Source: Paludibacter sp. (GTDB taxonomy: Bacteria; Bacteroidota; Bacteroidia; Bacteroidales; Paludibacteraceae). Taken from it: DNA of 64,000 bases. Made by a program: the position numbers and the translations under genes. The notes beneath the pieces were generated by a model, which was given only the letters and a program-made list of their open reading frames with translations, ran no database searches and was not told the DNA's origin. Below are positions 54,942-63,680 of this stretch, in pieces; the stretch's first letter is position 1, and each line of letters opens with the position of its first letter. The stretch lies in contig JAQUWU010000019.1 of the NCBI GenBank assembly GCA_028692715.1, positions 1 through 64,000 on the forward strand. The letters are read 5' to 3'.

Positions 54942-56945
54942 ATGAGAGACCTTGCTATCATCAATTCAGACCCTTGGTTAAAACCCTTTGAAAATGCAAT
55001 TATAGGTCGATATGAATATTTTGAATCCATCGAGAAAAAATTAGTTGGCGATAATAACAATTTAGCTGGTTTTGCCACCGGATATTTGTATTTCGGATTA
55101 CAGCGACTCTCAGATGGTTGGGTTTTCAGAGAATGGGCACCCAACGCAACAGCTATTTTTTTGATTGGCGATTTCAACAATTGGCAACGTCATCCCGATT
55201 ATCAATTGAAAAAATTGCAAAACGGAATTTGGGAAATCCGACTTCCTGAATATGCTATGACTCACTCCCAGTTATATAAACTATTAGTGGAATGGGAAGG
55301 CGGTAGTGGCGAGCGTGTTCCGGCATGGGCTCGTAGAGTTGTTCAGGACGATGTCACAAAGATATTTAGTGCTCAGGTGTGGAGTCCGTTTCAGGCTTAT
55401 ACTTTTAAAAATAAAAAATTTAAACCAACAACAGATCCTCTGCTTATTTACGAATGTCATATTGGTATGTCAAGCTCCGAAGAGAAAGTTTCGACCTACG
55501 ATGAATTTCGCATAAATATTTTACCCCGAATAAAAAAGGATGGTTATAATTGCATTCAGATTATGGCTATTCAGGAACATCCTTATTACGGTTCGTTTGG
55601 ATACCATGTTTCCAGTTTTTTTGCGGCTTCTTCACGATTCGGAACACCCGAAGAGCTGAAACATCTGATTGATGAAGCTCATGGAATGGGAATCTCTGTT
55701 ATTATGGACATTGTACATTCTCATGCAGTAAGAAACGAAGTGGAAGGGCTTGGACGTTTTGATGGAACGCCTTATCAGTATTTTCATGGTGGTTCACGCA
55801 GAGAACATCCGGCATGGGATTCACTCTGTTTCGATTATGCAAAACCATCGGTTTTACATTTTTTGCTTTCAAATTGCAAATTCTGGCTCGAAGAATATAA
55901 ATTTGATGGTTACAGATTTGATGGAGTTACCTCCATGTTGTACCGCAGTCATGGACTGGGCGAAGATTTTAACGGCTACGAATCGTACTACAATATGAAT
56001 CAGGATGGTGATGCTATTTGTTATCTAACCCTCGCCAACAAACTCATCCATGAAGTGAATCCAAATGCCATTACCGTTGCAGAAGAAGTGAGTGGAATGC
56101 CTGGACTTGCAACAAAAGTAGTAGACGGAGGCATTGGGTTTGATTATCGAATGGCAATGGGAATTCCCGACTTCTGGATAAAATTGATTAAAGAAGTAAA
56201 AGACGAAGACTGGAATGTCGGTCGCATTTACTGGGAATTAACCAACAGAAGGGCCGAGGAAAAAACAATTTCGTATGCAGAAAGCCACGATCAGGCATTA
56301 GTAGGAGACAAAACTATTATCTTCCGCCTGATAGATGCTGAAATGTACTGGCACATGCAACGAGGCGACAGCACTTTGGTGGTTGACAGAGGAATTGCAT
56401 TACATAAAATGATTCGATTAATTACTGCAACGACTATTAATGGTGGTTATTTGAATTTTATGGGAAATGAATTCGGACATCCAGAGTGGATTGATTTCCC
56501 ACGCGAAGGGAATGGTTGGTCGCATAAATATGCACGTCGTCAATGGGAACTGGTTGATAATGAAAAATATTTGTATAATGCATTGGGTGAATTCGACAAA
56601 TCGATGATTTCGCTGATTAATTCTGTTCCTAAATTTAATACCACTGACATTCATCAAGTTTGGGACAAAGAAGACGATCAGGTAGTAGCTTATCAACGGA
56701 ACAATTTGATTTTTGTATTTAACTTTAACGGCACAAAATCATTTACCGATTACGGCATGTTGGTTGAAAAAGGAGAATATCAGATTGTGTTGAATACAGA
56801 TGAGGTAATTTTTGGAGGGTTCAATTTGATTGATGAAAGCATTAAACACATTACTATACCCGACCCAAAGGAACCGTTCGGTAAAGAATGGGTAAAATTG
56901 TACATTCCGGCGCGTACTGCTTTTGTTTTGAAAAAAATAAATTAG
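54942..56945 (+). CDS. glgB: 1,4-alpha-glucan branching enzyme
   Basis: 667 residues. An N-terminal CBM48 (VFREWAPNATAIFLIGDFNN) precedes a GH13 barrel: DIVHSHAV, DGYRFDGVTSMLY (nucleophile Asp), VAEEVSGMPG (acid/base Glu) and SYAESHDQAL (transition-state Asp). GNEFGHPEWIDFPREGNGWS is the eukaryote/Bacteroidota-type C-terminal part, resembling the GBE1 type rather than E. coli GlgB. It makes alpha-1,6 branches in glycogen. No other glg gene is in the window. A strong terminator follows at once. Confidence 0.96.
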   Translation: MRDLAIINSDPWLKPFENAIIGRYEYFESIEKKLVGDNNNLAGFATGYLYFGLQRLSDGWVFREWAPNATAIFLIGDFNNWQRHPDYQLKKLQNGIWEIRLPEYAMTHSQLYKLLVEWEGGSGERVPAWARRVVQDDVTKIFSAQVWSPFQAYTFKNKKFKPTTDPLLIYECHIGMSSSEEKVSTYDEFRINILPRIKKDGYNCIQIMAIQEHPYYGSFGYHVSSFFAASSRFGTPEELKHLIDEAHGMGISVIMDIVHSHAVRNEVEGLGRFDGTPYQYFHGGSRREHPAWDSLCFDYAKPSVLHFLLSNCKFWLEEYKFDGYRFDGVTSMLYRSHGLGEDFNGYESYYNMNQDGDAICYLTLANKLIHEVNPNAITVAEEVSGMPGLATKVVDGGIGFDYRMAMGIPDFWIKLIKEVKDEDWNVGRIYWELTNRRAEEKTISYAESHDQALVGDKTIIFRLIDAEMYWHMQRGDSTLVVDRGIALHKMIRLITATTINGGYLNFMGNEFGHPEWIDFPREGNGWSHKYARRQWELVDNEKYLYNALGEFDKSMISLINSVPKFNTTDIHQVWDKEDDQVVAYQRNNLIFVFNFNGTKSFTDYGMLVEKGEYQIVLNTDEVIFGGFNLIDESIKHITIPDPKEPFGKEWVKLYIPARTAFVLKKIN

Positions 56946-56961
56946 CTTTAATTGATAAAAA

Positions 56962-57001
56962 AACATGGGTGTCACAAAAATTTTCGTGACACCCATGTTC
57001 T
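56962..57001 (+). terminator. Terminator of glgB
   Basis: AACATGGGTGTCAC (56962-56975) and GTGACACCCATGTT (56986-56999) form a perfect 14-bp stem followed by TTTT, 16 bp after the stop. Confidence 0.92.
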
Positions 57002-57022
57002 TTTAAATAATTTTATAAATAG

Positions 57023-57056
57023 AAAAAGAAGGAACACATTAACATTCCTTCTTTTT
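57023..57056 (-). terminator. Terminator of the HU gene
   Basis: AAAAAGAAGGAA pairs with TTCCTTCTTTTT; the minus-strand product ends in a T run 20-53 bp after the HU stop. Confidence 0.82.
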
Positions 57057-57075
57057 TAACTCAATGCACTTAATC

Positions 57076-57348
57076 TTAATTAACAGAGGCGGTTAATTCT
57101 GCACCTGCTTTGAATTTAGCAACTTTTTTAGCTGCAATAGTAATAGGTTGTTTTGTGGCTGGATTGATACCTGGGCGTGCTGCTCTATCGGCAACTGAAA
57201 AAGTTCCAAAACCAACTAGACTTACTTTGTCGCCGGCAACGAGGGCGTCAGATACACTTTTTACGACTGCATCAAGAGCTTTTTTTGCATCAACTTTGCT
57301 AAAACCAGCTTCTGCAGCGATGGCATTAATTAATTCTGCTTTGTTCAT
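57076..57348 (-). CDS. hup: HU-family DNA-binding protein
   Basis: 90 residues, the full HU length. MNKAELINAIAAEAGFSKVD, VGFGTFSVADRAARPGINPAT and the closing AKKVAKFKAGAEL match HU closely, including the DNA-binding arm. It bends and packages DNA. It is monocistronic, with a two-box promoter and its own terminator, and lies upstream of and divergent from the rhomboid genes. Confidence 0.97.
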   Translation of the reverse strand: MNKAELINAIAAEAGFSKVDAKKALDAVVKSVSDALVAGDKVSLVGFGTFSVADRAARPGINPATKQPITIAAKKVAKFKAGAELTASVN

Positions 57349-57815
57349 AAGATTTAATTTTTTTTATTTAAAACAATAAACATTTTTTTTGATATTGCAA
57401 ATGTAATAGATTGATTCTAAAATACAAGCATTTAGATTAAAAAATATTAGTTTTTTTTACGTATTTTCAAAAAATATGTTAGAAAACATGTTTTTGATAG
57501 CAAATTCACTACTTTTGTGTTACGTATTCTACAATTTGTCGGCATCTTAGAGGAGATTTCACTTATTAAATAAATTAAAAAAACAGAAATTACCCCTTTA
57601 AACACAAAATCGTAAATAGTTTGGAGGTTTTTTGATTATTTTCGCAAAAGATACAAGAAGTTCTCAATATATAATGAAATGTTTTATCACAATAGAATCC
57701 CTTCACAGTGGGAATTCATGTTCTTTATTTTTCTATTTAAAACTACTGTAGACAATATATTAAGAAATCTATCGATAATAATTATCTCTCACATAAAAAG
57801 TAATAAACTTACAAA
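57349..57815. other. 467-bp intergenic region between HU and rhomboid genes
   Basis: Holds the HU promoter, a second possible plus-strand -7 box (TACTTTTG at 57510-57517) far from the rhomboid start, and otherwise only AT-rich sequence. Confidence 0.5.
57398..57427 (-). promoter_or_regulatory. Two-box promoter of the HU gene
   Basis: Minus-strand TTG (57427-57425), 19-nt spacer, then TACATTTG (57405-57398). This is the clearest -33/-7 pair in the window. Confidence 0.7.
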
Positions 57816-58610
57816 ATGAATAATTACAGACCTAATTTTCTAAATTCGATACCTCCTGTTGTAAAAAACCTGATTGCCATAAACATTATTCTTTGGCTGG
57901 CAACACTTGTTGCACCGGGTATATTTCGTCGTTGGGGTCTCGATATTGATTTAACCGATATACTTGGGATGCATTACTGGGCTTCATCAAAGTTTAATCC
58001 CGCTCAATTTATTACATATATCTTTATGCATGGCAGTTTCAATCATATTTTTTTCAATATGTTTGCTCTGTATATGTTTGGAGGCGTACTTGAAAATCTA
58101 TGGGGAACGAAGCGATTTCTATTTTACTATCTGCTTACCGGAGTTGGTGCAGGAATCGTTCAACAACTTTTTTGGACAGTTGAATATCAATCGCTTATCA
58201 ATGCAATGAATGAAGCAATTTCCGCTAATTCCGGCGAAGCTCTTATCCCATTTCAGGATATATTAAGCAGATATTTCCGAATGAGTGATTTGTCAACCTT
58301 TACTGCGCCTTCCATTGTGGAAATGAGAAATATGTTTCTTGATTTGCCGGTTACAATTGGTGCTTCAGGCTCTGTATTCGGTTTACTGTTGGCATTCGGT
58401 TGGTTATTCCCAGATGCAAAATTAATGTTGATATTTTTCCCCGTACCCATTAAAGCCCGTATTTTTGTTGCATTGTACGGTGTTGCCGAATTATTCCTTG
58501 GAGTAGCACAATTTTCAGGTGATAGTGTAGCTCATTTTGCTCACCTTGGCGGTATGTTGTTTGGCGTACTTCTTATATTGTATTGGAAAAAAAACCATAA
58601 GCTTTATTAA
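57816..58610 (+). CDS. Rhomboid-family intramembrane serine protease 1
   Basis: 264 residues. HGSFNHIFFNMFALYMFG is the conserved His/Asn-bearing helix, TIGASGSVFGLLLAFG holds the catalytic Ser, and VAHFAHLGGMLFGVL the catalytic His; six membrane segments are expected. A roughly 60-residue loop with polar sequence (ISANSGEALIPFQDILSRY) interrupts the core between helices, which is typical of Bacteroidota members. It cleaves single-pass proteins in the membrane. Its partner follows 14 bp later. Confidence 0.93.
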   Translation: MNNYRPNFLNSIPPVVKNLIAINIILWLATLVAPGIFRRWGLDIDLTDILGMHYWASSKFNPAQFITYIFMHGSFNHIFFNMFALYMFGGVLENLWGTKRFLFYYLLTGVGAGIVQQLFWTVEYQSLINAMNEAISANSGEALIPFQDILSRYFRMSDLSTFTAPSIVEMRNMFLDLPVTIGASGSVFGLLLAFGWLFPDAKLMLIFFPVPIKARIFVALYGVAELFLGVAQFSGDSVAHFAHLGGMLFGVLLILYWKKNHKLY

Positions 58611-58624
58611 TCTCTTTTTGAAAA

Positions 58625-59515
58625 ATGAATGTATTTGATAATTTAAAACAAACGTTCAGACAGGGAAATGCATTAATCCGTCTGATTTATATAAACATTT
58701 CCGTCTTTGTTGGATTAAAACTGTTGCTTGTTATTCTTCGACTATTTAACATTTCAGGAAGCTATTTGCTTTCTTACCTGGCAATACCAGCAGATTTAAC
58801 TCAACTGTTATTTCGCTTTTGGACGCCATTTACCTATATGTTCCTTCATGAGGGAGTTATGCATATTTTGTTTAATATGTTAGCTCTCTTCTGGTTTGGG
58901 AAATTATTTTTGCTTTTTTTCTCCGAAAAACAATTGGTGGGATTGTACATTTCAGGTGGTTTAATTGCAGCCTTATTTTACGTTGTGGCATATAATATTT
59001 TTCCTTATTTTTCCCCACAACTTCCGGTAAGTATTTTATTAGGTGCATCCGGATCAATAATGGCTATTATAGTAGCAACTTCCCTTCAATCCCCAAACAT
59101 GGAAATACAACTAATGTTACTGGGAAGTGTGAAGTTAAAATATATTGCTATAGTAGCCGTATTAACCAGCCTCTTAGGTATTACTTCGAGCAATGGAGGT
59201 GGCGAGCTGGCACATTTAGGCGGTGCTTTGGCAGGTTATTTATTTGTTGTATCTTTGCGTCAGGGTAAAGATTTTACAAAAGGATTGAACGGAATTTTAG
59301 ATACAATCTCAAATCTGTTTAAGCCTCGTAAACTGCATGTTAAACAAAACCCGAATCGACCAAACAGACCTATGAGCGATGCAGATTATAATGCAAACAA
59401 AGCTCGTAAAATTGTGGCAATTGATCGCATTCTCGACAAAATTAAAACATCTGGATACCAAAGTCTTTCTGCCGAAGAAAAAAAGCAATTATTTGAACAG
59501 AGTAATAAAAAGTAA
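58625..59515 (+). CDS. Rhomboid-family intramembrane serine protease 2
   Basis: 296 residues. EGVMHILFNMLALFWFGKLF, ILLGASGSIMAIIVATS (Ser) and ELAHLGGALAGYLFV (His) make a complete active site. Unlike protein 1 it has a soluble C-terminal tail of about 80 residues, charged and ending ILDKIKTSGYQSLSAEEKKQ, a helix pair seen in this Bacteroidota subfamily. It sits between rhomboid 1 and the EEP-family gene and is probably co-transcribed with both. Confidence 0.93.
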   Translation: MNVFDNLKQTFRQGNALIRLIYINISVFVGLKLLLVILRLFNISGSYLLSYLAIPADLTQLLFRFWTPFTYMFLHEGVMHILFNMLALFWFGKLFLLFFSEKQLVGLYISGGLIAALFYVVAYNIFPYFSPQLPVSILLGASGSIMAIIVATSLQSPNMEIQLMLLGSVKLKYIAIVAVLTSLLGITSSNGGGELAHLGGALAGYLFVVSLRQGKDFTKGLNGILDTISNLFKPRKLHVKQNPNRPNRPMSDADYNANKARKIVAIDRILDKIKTSGYQSLSAEEKKQLFEQSNKK

Positions 59516-59555
59516 TTCATAATTTTAGAGTTATGAATTGTGAATAATTAGATTC

Positions 59556-60668
59556 ATGTTTGGCAAAACAATTTTAAAGTGGATAATGCTTGCTTCGAAC
59601 ATAGTAGCAGCATTTTTTATACTTATGACTCTGGTCGGGACCTTTATAAATCCGGACAAATTGTTTTTCTCTGCCTATTTTGCACTGGCTTTTCCTACCT
59701 TTGTATTTATCAATATCATTTTTGTTTTGATTTGGGTGTTAGGACGTAAATGGTATTTTCTGTTATCACTCGTTATTCTGATGCTGGCTTCTACAGAAAT
59801 AGGAGATGTTTTTCCTATTCATTTTGGAAAAACGGAAGACATAAAACCTTCAAAATCTTTTTCGTTGCTAAGCTACAATACTATGGGATGTGGCAAACTG
59901 GAAAAACATACTAAAAAAAGACCGAATGAAGTAATTCAATACATTCTGAATCAGAATGCCGATATTGTTTGTATTCAGGAATATGCCATAAGCGACCTTG
60001 ACGAATATCTGACCACAAAAGATATTTATCGGATTTTTAAAAAATATCCTTATAAATACATCCACTTAAATTCATCCAGCCTTACACGACATAACGGCAT
60101 AGCTACTTTTTCAAAATTTCCGATTATCAACAAACAATTTGTAAATTACGAATCCTCCTTTAATTCATCTATTTATACTGATATTAAAATCGGAAGCGAC
60201 ACTATAAGACTGGTAAACAATCATTTGGAATCGAACAGGATAACCGAGCAAGACAAAGCCATGCCGCTTAAATTAAAAGATAAATTCGACACGGAAAATC
60301 TGACGGATATTACGCGACATTTTTCACGTAAGCTGGGAGTTGCCTACAAATTAAGAGCTTCTCAGGCCGACTCTGTGGCAAAAGTTATAGAAACATCTCC
60401 TTACAAAGTATTGGTTTGTGGTGATTTTAACGACGTTCCTGCCTCCTATGCCTACACTAAAATAAAAGGGAATCTCAAAGATGTTTTTTCAGAAACCGGA
60501 ATCGGCTTTGGATTTACGTTCGAAGATAAATTCTATCATTTTCGGATAGATTATATACTTTACGATTCCGATACATTTATTCCATATGATTTCAATACTG
60601 ACAAAGTGAAATATTCCGATCATTATCCGATACAATGTCGGATTGGATTCAATTCCATTGACAAATAA
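59556..60668 (+). CDS. Membrane-anchored endonuclease/exonuclease/phosphatase family protein
   Basis: 370 residues. Three membrane segments fill the first 90 residues (ILKWIMLASNIVAAFFILMT, FALAFPTFVFINIIFVLIWV, FLLSVILML). The EEP domain follows: LSYNTMGCG, IVCIQEYAISD (metal Glu), NNHLESNRIT, VCGDFNDVPASYAYTKI (catalytic Asp/Asn) and SDHYPIQC (His). The domain is periplasmic or cytoplasmic-facing depending on topology. Substrate unknown; phosphodiesterase or nuclease activity is possible. It ends the twin-rhomboid run. Confidence 0.92.
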   Translation: MFGKTILKWIMLASNIVAAFFILMTLVGTFINPDKLFFSAYFALAFPTFVFINIIFVLIWVLGRKWYFLLSLVILMLASTEIGDVFPIHFGKTEDIKPSKSFSLLSYNTMGCGKLEKHTKKRPNEVIQYILNQNADIVCIQEYAISDLDEYLTTKDIYRIFKKYPYKYIHLNSSSLTRHNGIATFSKFPIINKQFVNYESSFNSSIYTDIKIGSDTIRLVNNHLESNRITEQDKAMPLKLKDKFDTENLTDITRHFSRKLGVAYKLRASQADSVAKVIETSPYKVLVCGDFNDVPASYAYTKIKGNLKDVFSETGIGFGFTFEDKFYHFRIDYILYDSDTFIPYDFNTDKVKYSDHYPIQCRIGFNSIDK

Positions 60669-60715
60669 AAACGACTAATAGCACATACAAAGTTTAATAT
60701 ATAAAATATAGAATT

Positions 60716-61093
60716 ATGAACGTACCAGTAGAATTAAAGTACACAAAGGAACACGAATGGATTCGTTTCGAAGGAGTTAAGGCAACAATTGGGATTACCG
60801 ATTATGCACAGGAAGAATTAGGTGAAATTGTTTTTGTAGAAGTTGAAACTATTGACGAAACGCTTTCTACCGGCGATGTTTTTGGAACTATCGAAGCGGT
60901 AAAAACGGTCTCAGATCTTTATTTGCCTGTAGGTGGAACCATTCTGGAATTCAATACAGAACTCGAAGATGCACCCGAATTAGTTAACGACGATCCTTAT
61001 GGTAAAGGATGGATTATTAAAATCGCAACATCCGAAATCGATTCAGCTGATTTACTTTCTGCTGCCGAATACGAAGCATTGATAGGAGCGTAA
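60716..61093 (+). CDS. gcvH: Glycine cleavage system H protein
   Basis: 125 residues, typical length. [29 protein letters not shown] and [18 protein letters not shown] surround the lipoylated Lys (the K of EAVK, about residue 62), and GKGWIIKI follows. H protein carries the aminomethyl group between P, T and L proteins; none of those genes is here. It precedes purE, an order I know from other Bacteroidota. Confidence 0.97.
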   Translation: MNVPVELKYTKEHEWIRFEGVKATIGITDYAQEELGEIVFVEVETIDETLSTGDVFGTIEAVKTVSDLYLPVGGTILEFNTELEDAPELVNDDPYGKGWIIKIATSEIDSADLLSAAEYEALIGA

Positions 61094-61271
61094 AGCTCCT
61101 TAAAATTGCCCAAGTAGGATTTTTTATACGTAAATAATTGGCTTAAAGGTCATCTGAAACTTGCATATCAAATTTTCACTGTCTTAGGTGAATCCCGGAA
61201 TATGCTCGTTTCAAATGTAAACTTCGGTGATTTGAAATTTCTATTTGATAGAGAAACTTCAGAGAGTCTTT

Positions 61272-61279
61272 TAACTTTG
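61272..61279 (+). promoter_or_regulatory. Possible -7 box of purE
   Basis: TAACTTTG, exact TAnnTTTG, 68 bp before the purE ATG. No TTG at ideal spacing. Confidence 0.35.
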
Positions 61280-61346
61280 AGTATTTGTCAATAAATAGTA
61301 TTGAATTTTAAACGGTTAGAGGATATATTAATTTTTATTACAACAG

Positions 61347-61853
61347 ATGAAACCAAAAGTAAGTATTATCATGGGCAGCACTTCCGATCTGCCAGTAATG
61401 GAAAAAGCTGCGGCTTTATTAAATGAGTTTGAAATTCCGTTTGAAATAAACGCTCTATCGGCTCACCGTACACCAAAAGAAGTTGAAACATTTGCAAGCA
61501 ATGCACGTGAAAATGGCATAGAAGTAATTATTGCAGCAGCAGGTATGGCGGCTCATTTGCCCGGCGTTATTGCATCAATGACTACTCTACCCGTAATTGG
61601 CGTTCCTATTAATGCCTCTTTAGATGGGATGGATGCATTGCTCGCTATTGTTCAAATGCCTCCGGGAATTCCTGTTGCAACAGTGGGTATTAACGGTGCA
61701 TTAAATGCAGCTATACTGGCAGTACAGATGATGTCGGTAGGCAATGTTGAACTTCAGAATAAGTTGGCAAAATACAAAGAAAACCTAAAAATAAAAATTG
61801 TAGAAGCCAACGAACAATTATCAAAAGTGAAATACGACTTTAAAACAAATTGA
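61347..61853 (+). CDS. purE: N5-carboxyaminoimidazole ribonucleotide mutase
   Basis: 168 residues. IIMGSTSDLPVMEKA (phosphate loop), SAHRTPKEV (catalytic His) and AAGMAAHLPGVIAS, then GMDALLAIVQMPPGIPVATV, are diagnostic of PurE class I. The enzyme makes carboxyaminoimidazole ribonucleotide in purine synthesis, normally after PurK, which is not encoded here. Complete at both ends. Confidence 0.97.
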   Translation: MKPKVSIIMGSTSDLPVMEKAAALLNEFEIPFEINALSAHRTPKEVETFASNARENGIEVIIAAAGMAAHLPGVIASMTTLPVIGVPINASLDGMDALLAIVQMPPGIPVATVGINGALNAAILAVQMMSVGNVELQNKLAKYKENLKIKIVEANEQLSKVKYDFKTN

Positions 61854-62449
61854 TCTTTAGTCTATATTCACACTAAAAGAAATAAGGCAAATAAGTATTT
61901 GAGAGGATATAATGTCGTATTTTGCATGAAAATATTTAAGAATAGAACGATGATTTTCACTGATAGAGTGGATTTGAAAAAACGGATTTGAATTTCGATA
62001 AATCGAAATGATTTACAGATAGTTGCGTCTTAATCATCTTGCCAAAGGCAAGAAAAATCCGCTTTGTTTATCCTTCATTTTCCGATAAATCAGCGAAAAT
62101 CGCGCCTGCCTGCAGCAGGCAGGTTCAATTAATGTTTCTAAATGGTACATTAATTTGTTCCATTTACTTAAGTATTTGAAAAGAAGAAATGTCGTATTTC
62201 ACAAAAAAATAGGACCTGTCTGTAGCAGGCAGATTCTATTTCTATGTATGTTATTTGTATGTAGATTTTTGGCATGGACTTAAAAATTTTTATTGAAAAA
62301 GTTTCACAATAAGCTTTATTTATAAAAATTTGCGTAATTTACACCCGTCTGCCATCAGGCAGGTTCAGAAAAATGTAATCTGTGTTCTTCTTTATTTAAT
62401 TGTTTTTTCGTACTACTTAGATTCAAAAATTATTCAATTGCTGATATTT
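61854..62449. repeat. Non-coding region with three GCAGGCAGG hairpins
   Basis: The 19-bp palindrome CCTGCCTGCAGCAGGCAGG lies at 62105-62123. Related copies follow at 62214-62237 (CCTGTCTGTAGCAGGCAGATT) and 62342-62366 (GTCTGCCATCAGGCAGGTTC). Each ends in CAGGCAG[GA]TTC, so they share orientation. A weaker inverted repeat CTTGCCAAAGGCAAG is at 62039-62053. The open reading frame before 62450 is only this sequence. Confidence 0.8.
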
Positions 62450-63589
62450 ATGAAAAAATCGATACTTTGTCTTCTTATAATAGCTCTACTTGCGTCCTGC
62501 AATAACAAAGCGAAATTCAAACTCACTGGGACAGTAAAAGATGCCATTGGTGATACATTATACCTCGTATACAATGGTCTGACAAAAACTATGGTGCTCG
62601 ATTCAGTGAAATTAAACGAAAAAGGAGATTTTAAATTTTCTTCTCCCAAACCGGCATTTCCTGACTTCTATAGCCTACAGTTGAAAGACAAGACACTTAC
62701 TTTTGCGGTTGACTCCAACGAAACCATTAATATTGAGTCGCAAAATATTGGTTTTGCCACTGAATACACTATTTCCGGATCGTACACTTCAACTAAAATT
62801 CAGCAATTAAGGAAATCAGTTATGGCAATTGAAACAAAAATTTCGGAAGTACGCGAAGATAAAAATACCGAAACCAGAACGGCAAAAATTGAAGAAATAA
62901 AGAAAAATATCAATCTTCATAAAGAAATGGCTCGGAAACTGATTCTTGAAAATCCCCGATCGGCAGCCGCATATTTTGCCCTTTATCAAAAAGTAAACAA
63001 CAACTATTTATTCGATCCATACATTAAAGAGGATAGAATATATTGTGCAGCAGTAGCTACTGCATACAACACCTTTATGCCTGAATACGACCGAACAAAA
63101 AATATTTACAATCTGGTTATGGATGCTATTAAAACAGAGCGAAAAAGCATCAATCAAGAAAGATGGGATCAGATAGTGAAAGAATCAGGGATAGGTTATA
63201 TCAACATTAAATTACCGGACAGCAAAAATATTGAACACAATCTTTCCGATTTGGAAGGCAAAGTCGTACTGGTTGATTTTTCTTCTTTTGCAAGCAAAGA
63301 AAATGTTTCGTACACTTTTGCGTTACGCGAATTGTATAATAAATATCAAAAAAAAGGATTCGAAATATATCAGGTATCGTTGGATAATAACAAACTCCTT
63401 TGGGAACAGATTTCAGAAAATATTCCATGGGTTTGCGTTCGTGATGAGGAAGGTTCAAATACAAAATACCTGCAAACATTTAATATAAGAACCATACCAA
63501 CAACTTTCCTTATTGATAGAAAAGGGGATATTATTGCCCGTGATTTAAGTTTCGGAGAACTAGAAACCCTGATTAAGAAAAACTTATAA
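62450..63589 (+). CDS. TlpA/thioredoxin-like lipoprotein lacking the CXXC active site
   Basis: 379 residues from the ATG at 62450, which gives the lipoprotein signal MKKSILCLLIIALLASC; the frame is open 40 codons further upstream through hairpin repeats. Residues about 25-120 match DUF4369 (KFKLTGTVKDAIGDTLYLVY), and about 240-379 the TlpA-like thioredoxin fold (GKVVLVDFSSFASKENVSYT, IRTIPTTFLIDRKGDIIARD). Where active members have WCxPC this one has SSFASKENV, so no redox Cys pair is present. A binding or structural role is more likely than disulfide exchange (inference). Confidence 0.9.
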   Translation: MKKSILCLLIIALLASCNNKAKFKLTGTVKDAIGDTLYLVYNGLTKTMVLDSVKLNEKGDFKFSSPKPAFPDFYSLQLKDKTLTFAVDSNETINIESQNIGFATEYTISGSYTSTKIQQLRKSVMAIETKISEVREDKNTETRTAKIEEIKKNINLHKEMARKLILENPRSAAAYFALYQKVNNNYLFDPYIKEDRIYCAAVATAYNTFMPEYDRTKNIYNLVMDAIKTERKSINQERWDQIVKESGIGYINIKLPDSKNIEHNLSDLEGKVVLVDFSSFASKENVSYTFALRELYNKYQKKGFEIYQVSLDNNKLLWEQISENIPWVCVRDEEGSNTKYLQTFNIRTIPTTFLIDRKGDIIARDLSFGELETLIKKNL

Positions 63590-63680
63590 TTTTTCCCGCA
63601 AAGCCGCGAGTCGCAAAGGTTTTGTTTAATCATTTTTTTTAGTGCTTAGCACCTTGGTGAGAGTCTTACATATTCAGCCT

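Noticed and set aside
62330..62449. Upstream extension of the TlpA-like gene
   Set aside because: It runs through the third GCAGGCAGG hairpin and would bury the lipoprotein signal.
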